From assembly GCA_025057015.1 (NCBI GenBank), contig JANWYG010000009.1, positions 62,001 to 126,000 on the forward strand: 64,000 nt of DNA. Direction: 5' to 3'. The stretch is from Blastocatellia bacterium. Lineage in GTDB: Bacteria; Acidobacteriota; Blastocatellia; Chloracidobacteriales; JADJPF01. Below the pieces are notes generated by a model. The model had not been told where the DNA came from. It saw only the letters and a list, made by a program, of their open reading frames with translations, and did not search any database. Shown in pieces: positions 61,638 through 64,000 of this stretch. The position numbers were made by a program, and so were the translations under genes. The stretch's first letter is position 1, and every line of letters begins with the position of its first letter.

Positions 61638-63535
61638 AAGGCACTCACTTCAACTTTGATTATTCCATTCATAGTACCTATATAGAGCTGAGAAGATTTT
61701 CTCGCTATAGCGGTAACGTTACCCGAAGGAAGGCCACTACGTAGCCTCTTCCACCGTCGGGTCACAAGATCCATTATCCACAGCCCATCATCGAGAGTAC
61801 CTACATAAAGTCGAGCTTCATCAGATACTATAGCATTAAAGTTTACTTCACATCGGCCTAGTTCAAGCGTTTTTATTCCATTCTCATCAAGTACACTAAT
61901 GCCGCCGCCATAAGTACCTATGTAGAGACGGTCTGCTACTGCAAGCAAGGCAGTTATCCAATTTGCAGCAAGTGGCGAATTAAAAGTCGAATAAGTCTTT
62001 ACAATTCGCCCATACTCAAACACTGCTAGTCCGCCTAAAGTAGCTACATATAGCTTGTTGTCAAATTCACAAGCAGCATACACGCTGCTAGACGCAAGAC
62101 CATTCAGTGTAGTGTAATTCCTAAAACCACTTTTCTGTCCTATACTCAAGCCTGCGGCAGTAGATAATGCTAACAGCTTTCTTGCTGCTGAGTCTGGATA
62201 TGCAGCCATCACTCTTGAAGATATTAAGCCGATGCTGACAATGTTTTTAGAGATGATACCATCTGACTGGTTTAGCAAAGTACGCTGCAACTGTTCGTCA
62301 AAGATGACAAGGCCGGCAGAAGTCGCAACAAACATTCTTTTACTTTCTCTATCCCATAACAAAGCGTTTACTTCCCTCACATACTCATCCTCTATGTGCT
62401 TCACAGAGTTACCACTGAAAATGTCGAGTCCTTTTGAAAAGTAACCTATCCATATCCTTTCTTGTTCATCTACGGCAAGAGAAGTAATGGCATTATCGCT
62501 AATGGTCAAGTCAGGTAGTTGCAGTCTAGTAAAGTGCAACTTTCCTTGCGGCGTATTCGTAGCTATCCAGCTACCTTGGTTGCTTAGCAGCACAAGTTGA
62601 TTGTCTAGGGCAAGCAGCTTACAGGTTGAAGTTTTTGGCCAAGGATGGTCTATCGGCGTGAAAGTCTCTACTGGTCGATCTAGCTCAAAACTGAATAGCT
62701 CTCCGGTATCTCTCAGTAGATAACCTCTATTAGCAAATATGGCAAACGAAGCTAAGCTTGGCAAGGTAACAAGTGGCACAGCGCGATTACTATCTGCAAC
62801 GACTTCGGCAAGTCCCATATCAGTTGCCACAAATACCCTGTTTTCAGAGGCGATTATAGAAACGACGCGTTCTGACTGCAGTCCTTCTTGCCGACCATAG
62901 CTTAGTGTGTACCCGTGTCGTCTGACGATCAGTCCATCGGCGAAGGTGCCAAAGTAACCCGTGCCGTATGATTCGGCCACAGCTGTAAAAAGGCCTTTTA
63001 CAGCTTCGCAGCGAAAATTTTCGCCATCATAAGCAAACAGGCCTGAACCAGCTATATACAGCTGGCCGTTGATTACCTGCAAGGAGTTTATGCGCTGCAA
63101 TTTACGCTTGAGACGGTATTCTCGCAGCGTTTTTCTGTCATATGACATCAGGTATCCTTCGGCGCTACCGAAGAACAGCTGTGAGTTATACACTGCAAGG
63201 CAGGTAAGATCGTTGCTTGGGAGGCCATCGAGAGAAGTTACTGTTTGACGAACGGAAAAGTCCTTATCTAGTTCCAGCAGGCCGGCGGCAGTTGCTGCCC
63301 ATAAACTACCGTCATACCAAGCCAGCGCTCTCACTTCCTTGCGAGCAAGTAGCCCAGCTTTGCTCAACAAGTCTGAAGGACGGAGTTCTACAATTTCGCA
63401 CTCTAGGTAGTCATCCTCAACCTGAAGCTTGGTAATAGCCCTTTTTGCTTTGAAATAAGTCGCAATGGTCCAACCTAGCAAAGACAAGAGCAAGAAAAGG
63501 ATAAGATAGCTTGCAAGCTTTTTGAAAGCAGGCAT
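61634..63535 (-). CDS. Membrane-anchored beta-propeller sensor-like protein
   Basis: The protein has 633 residues. One N-terminal membrane helix (about 8-27, YLILFLLLSLLGWTIATYF) anchors a periplasmic domain of repeated propeller blades, such as VRALAWYDGSLWAATAAGLLEL, ITSLAVDEQERIWIGYFSKGLDIF and VTAIARKSSQLYIGTMNGII. These are the two-component-regulator propeller repeats, but no histidine kinase or other output domain is present. It may bind a carbohydrate or a partner from this operon. Its end overlaps the VIT-VWA start. Confidence 0.82.
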   Translation of the reverse strand: MPAFKKLASYLILFLLLSLLGWTIATYFKAKRAITKLQVEDDYLECEIVELRPSDLLSKAGLLARKEVRALAWYDGSLWAATAAGLLELDKDFSVRQTVTSLDGLPSNDLTCLAVYNSQLFFGSAEGYLMSYDRKTLREYRLKRKLQRINSLQVINGQLYIAGSGLFAYDGENFRCEAVKGLFTAVAESYGTGYFGTFADGLIVRRHGYTLSYGRQEGLQSERVVSIIASENRVFVATDMGLAEVVADSNRAVPLVTLPSLASFAIFANRGYLLRDTGELFSFELDRPVETFTPIDHPWPKTSTCKLLALDNQLVLLSNQGSWIATNTPQGKLHFTRLQLPDLTISDNAITSLAVDEQERIWIGYFSKGLDIFSGNSVKHIEDEYVREVNALLWDRESKRMFVATSAGLVIFDEQLQRTLLNQSDGIISKNIVSIGLISSRVMAAYPDSAARKLLALSTAAGLSIGQKSGFRNYTTLNGLASSSVYAACEFDNKLYVATLGGLAVFEYGRIVKTYSTFNSPLAANWITALLAVADRLYIGTYGGGISVLDENGIKTLELGRCEVNFNAIVSDEARLYVGTLDDGLWIMDLVTRRWKRLRSGLPSGNVTAIARKSSQLYIGTMNGIIKVEVSAL

Positions 63536-63538
63536 ATA

Positions 63539-64000
63539 CTATAGGTTTTCACGCATTTTTGCACGGCAGCTGGGACAAATTATAGTATAGTCAGGGATGA
63601 CGCTTCTTCCTACTTCTATCCGACAAATTTCACACACTACCGGGTAGGTATAAGCCGAAGATTCTACCACCCATATGGGAGGACGTTTTCTCATTTCTTC
63701 GCGGGTGAGACTTAGGTCGTCGGGATCGGGGTGTTGTTGTGCCGGAGAAGGTGAATATACCTGGTCATCAGGAGTTGAGTATTCTTGTGGTGGACAAGAT
63801 GGAAAGACCAGTTCGTCCGGCTCCGGGTATTGTTGTGTAGGAGCCGGTGAAGATAAAAACACCTCGGATGACTCTGCAGCGTAGGAATAGTCATCCTGCA
63901 GGGTATCTTTCTCTCTCAGAGCTGCACCAGAGAGAGAATCTTCTAAGTCTGTTTCCTGAATGAGCCGCCTAGTATCTATGACACTGCGTCCCGAAATCTC
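63539..64000 (-). CDS. Zn-finger protein with Pro-rich repeats (partial, N-terminus outside window)
   Basis: The reading frame is open from the window edge (64000) to the stop at 63539; the GTG at 63862 is only an internal start. The visible 153 codons hold an acidic leader (RLIQETDLEDSLSG), then three degenerate Pro/Asp repeats of about 15 residues (QQYPEPDELVFPS, QEYSTPDDQVYSPS, QQHPDPDDLSLT), then a four-Cys zinc finger (VVCEICRIEVG...IICPSCRAKMREN). There is no membrane segment in the visible part. It lies 3 bases before the propeller gene and is the first visible member of the operon. Confidence 0.65.
   Translation of the reverse strand, partial: EISGRSVIDTRRLIQETDLEDSLSGAALREKDTLQDDYSYAAESSEVFLSSPAPTQQYPEPDELVFPSCPPQEYSTPDDQVYSPSPAQQHPDPDDLSLTREEMRKRPPIWVVESSAYTYPVVCEICRIEVGRSVIPDYTIICPSCRAKMRENL

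Noticed and set aside
1-64000. CRISPR array, prophage, IS element or integrase
   Set aside because: No spaced direct repeats, terminal inverted repeats, transposase or phage genes were seen in either strand.

Overview
The window looks like a chromosome segment of an Acidobacteriota bacterium, most plausibly near the class Blastocatellia. The support is a VWFA-related protein of the type typical of Acidobacteria (16270-17118), a secreted M2 (ACE-like) peptidase, many secreted TPR, VWA and propeller proteins of unknown role, a three-subunit succinate dehydrogenase and a small bacterial microcompartment locus beside rex. GC content looks like the mid-40s by eye. Ile ATA and Arg AGA/AGG codons are common, which fits a thermophilic lineage, but this is only an inference. 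I see no phage, IS element, CRISPR array, tRNA or rRNA. The window reads as ordinary chromosome with several poorly described clusters.

Layout. 1-1844: start of a type IV pilus or type II secretion inner-membrane operon (a PilM-PilN fusion followed by a PilO-like gene cut by the window edge) behind a good sigma-54 promoter. 2137-6998: a LolA-like secreted protein, then a forward cluster of two different ATP-grasp enzymes, a UshA-like lipoprotein with an in-frame UGA that is most likely selenocysteine, and a DciA-like gene. 6995-15757: a reverse block with NtrX-type regulator, dnaE, M2 peptidase, degenerate Fic protein, NYN protein and a small P-loop NTPase. 15815-29809: a mixed block with VWFA protein, ddl, a PilC/GspF protein, a TetR regulator with its operator and a fatty-acid hydroxylase, serA, glgC, psuG, azoR, der, a gene of unknown function with thiS-thiG, and a lytic transglycosylase. 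29830-35321: two reverse operons of lipoproteins, TPR proteins and small unknown soluble proteins. 35387-42576: a BFD/NifU-like protein, K+ channel, PP2C-receiver-PAS protein, ECF sigma and anti-sigma pair, S1/P1-like nuclease and hemL. 42738-45965: sdhCAB. 45969-49924: an APC permease, rex and a three-gene microcompartment locus (class II aldolase, BMC-H, BMC-P). 49921-64000: a tightly overlapping reverse operon of envelope proteins including a 2478-residue TPR protein, a VIT-VWA protein and a membrane-anchored propeller.

The strongest unusual signal is the UshA-like gene at 5453-6544. The two reading frames usually called separately are one gene joined by an in-frame TGA in a Cys-Gly-Sec context, followed by a perfect 8-bp hairpin with a G in its loop at the distance expected of a bacterial SECIS. 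Other items of interest are the sigma-54 pilus promoter, the minimal microcompartment next to rex with leaderless-looking promoters and a possible encapsulation tail on the aldolase, and the large uncharacterised envelope operon at the right end.
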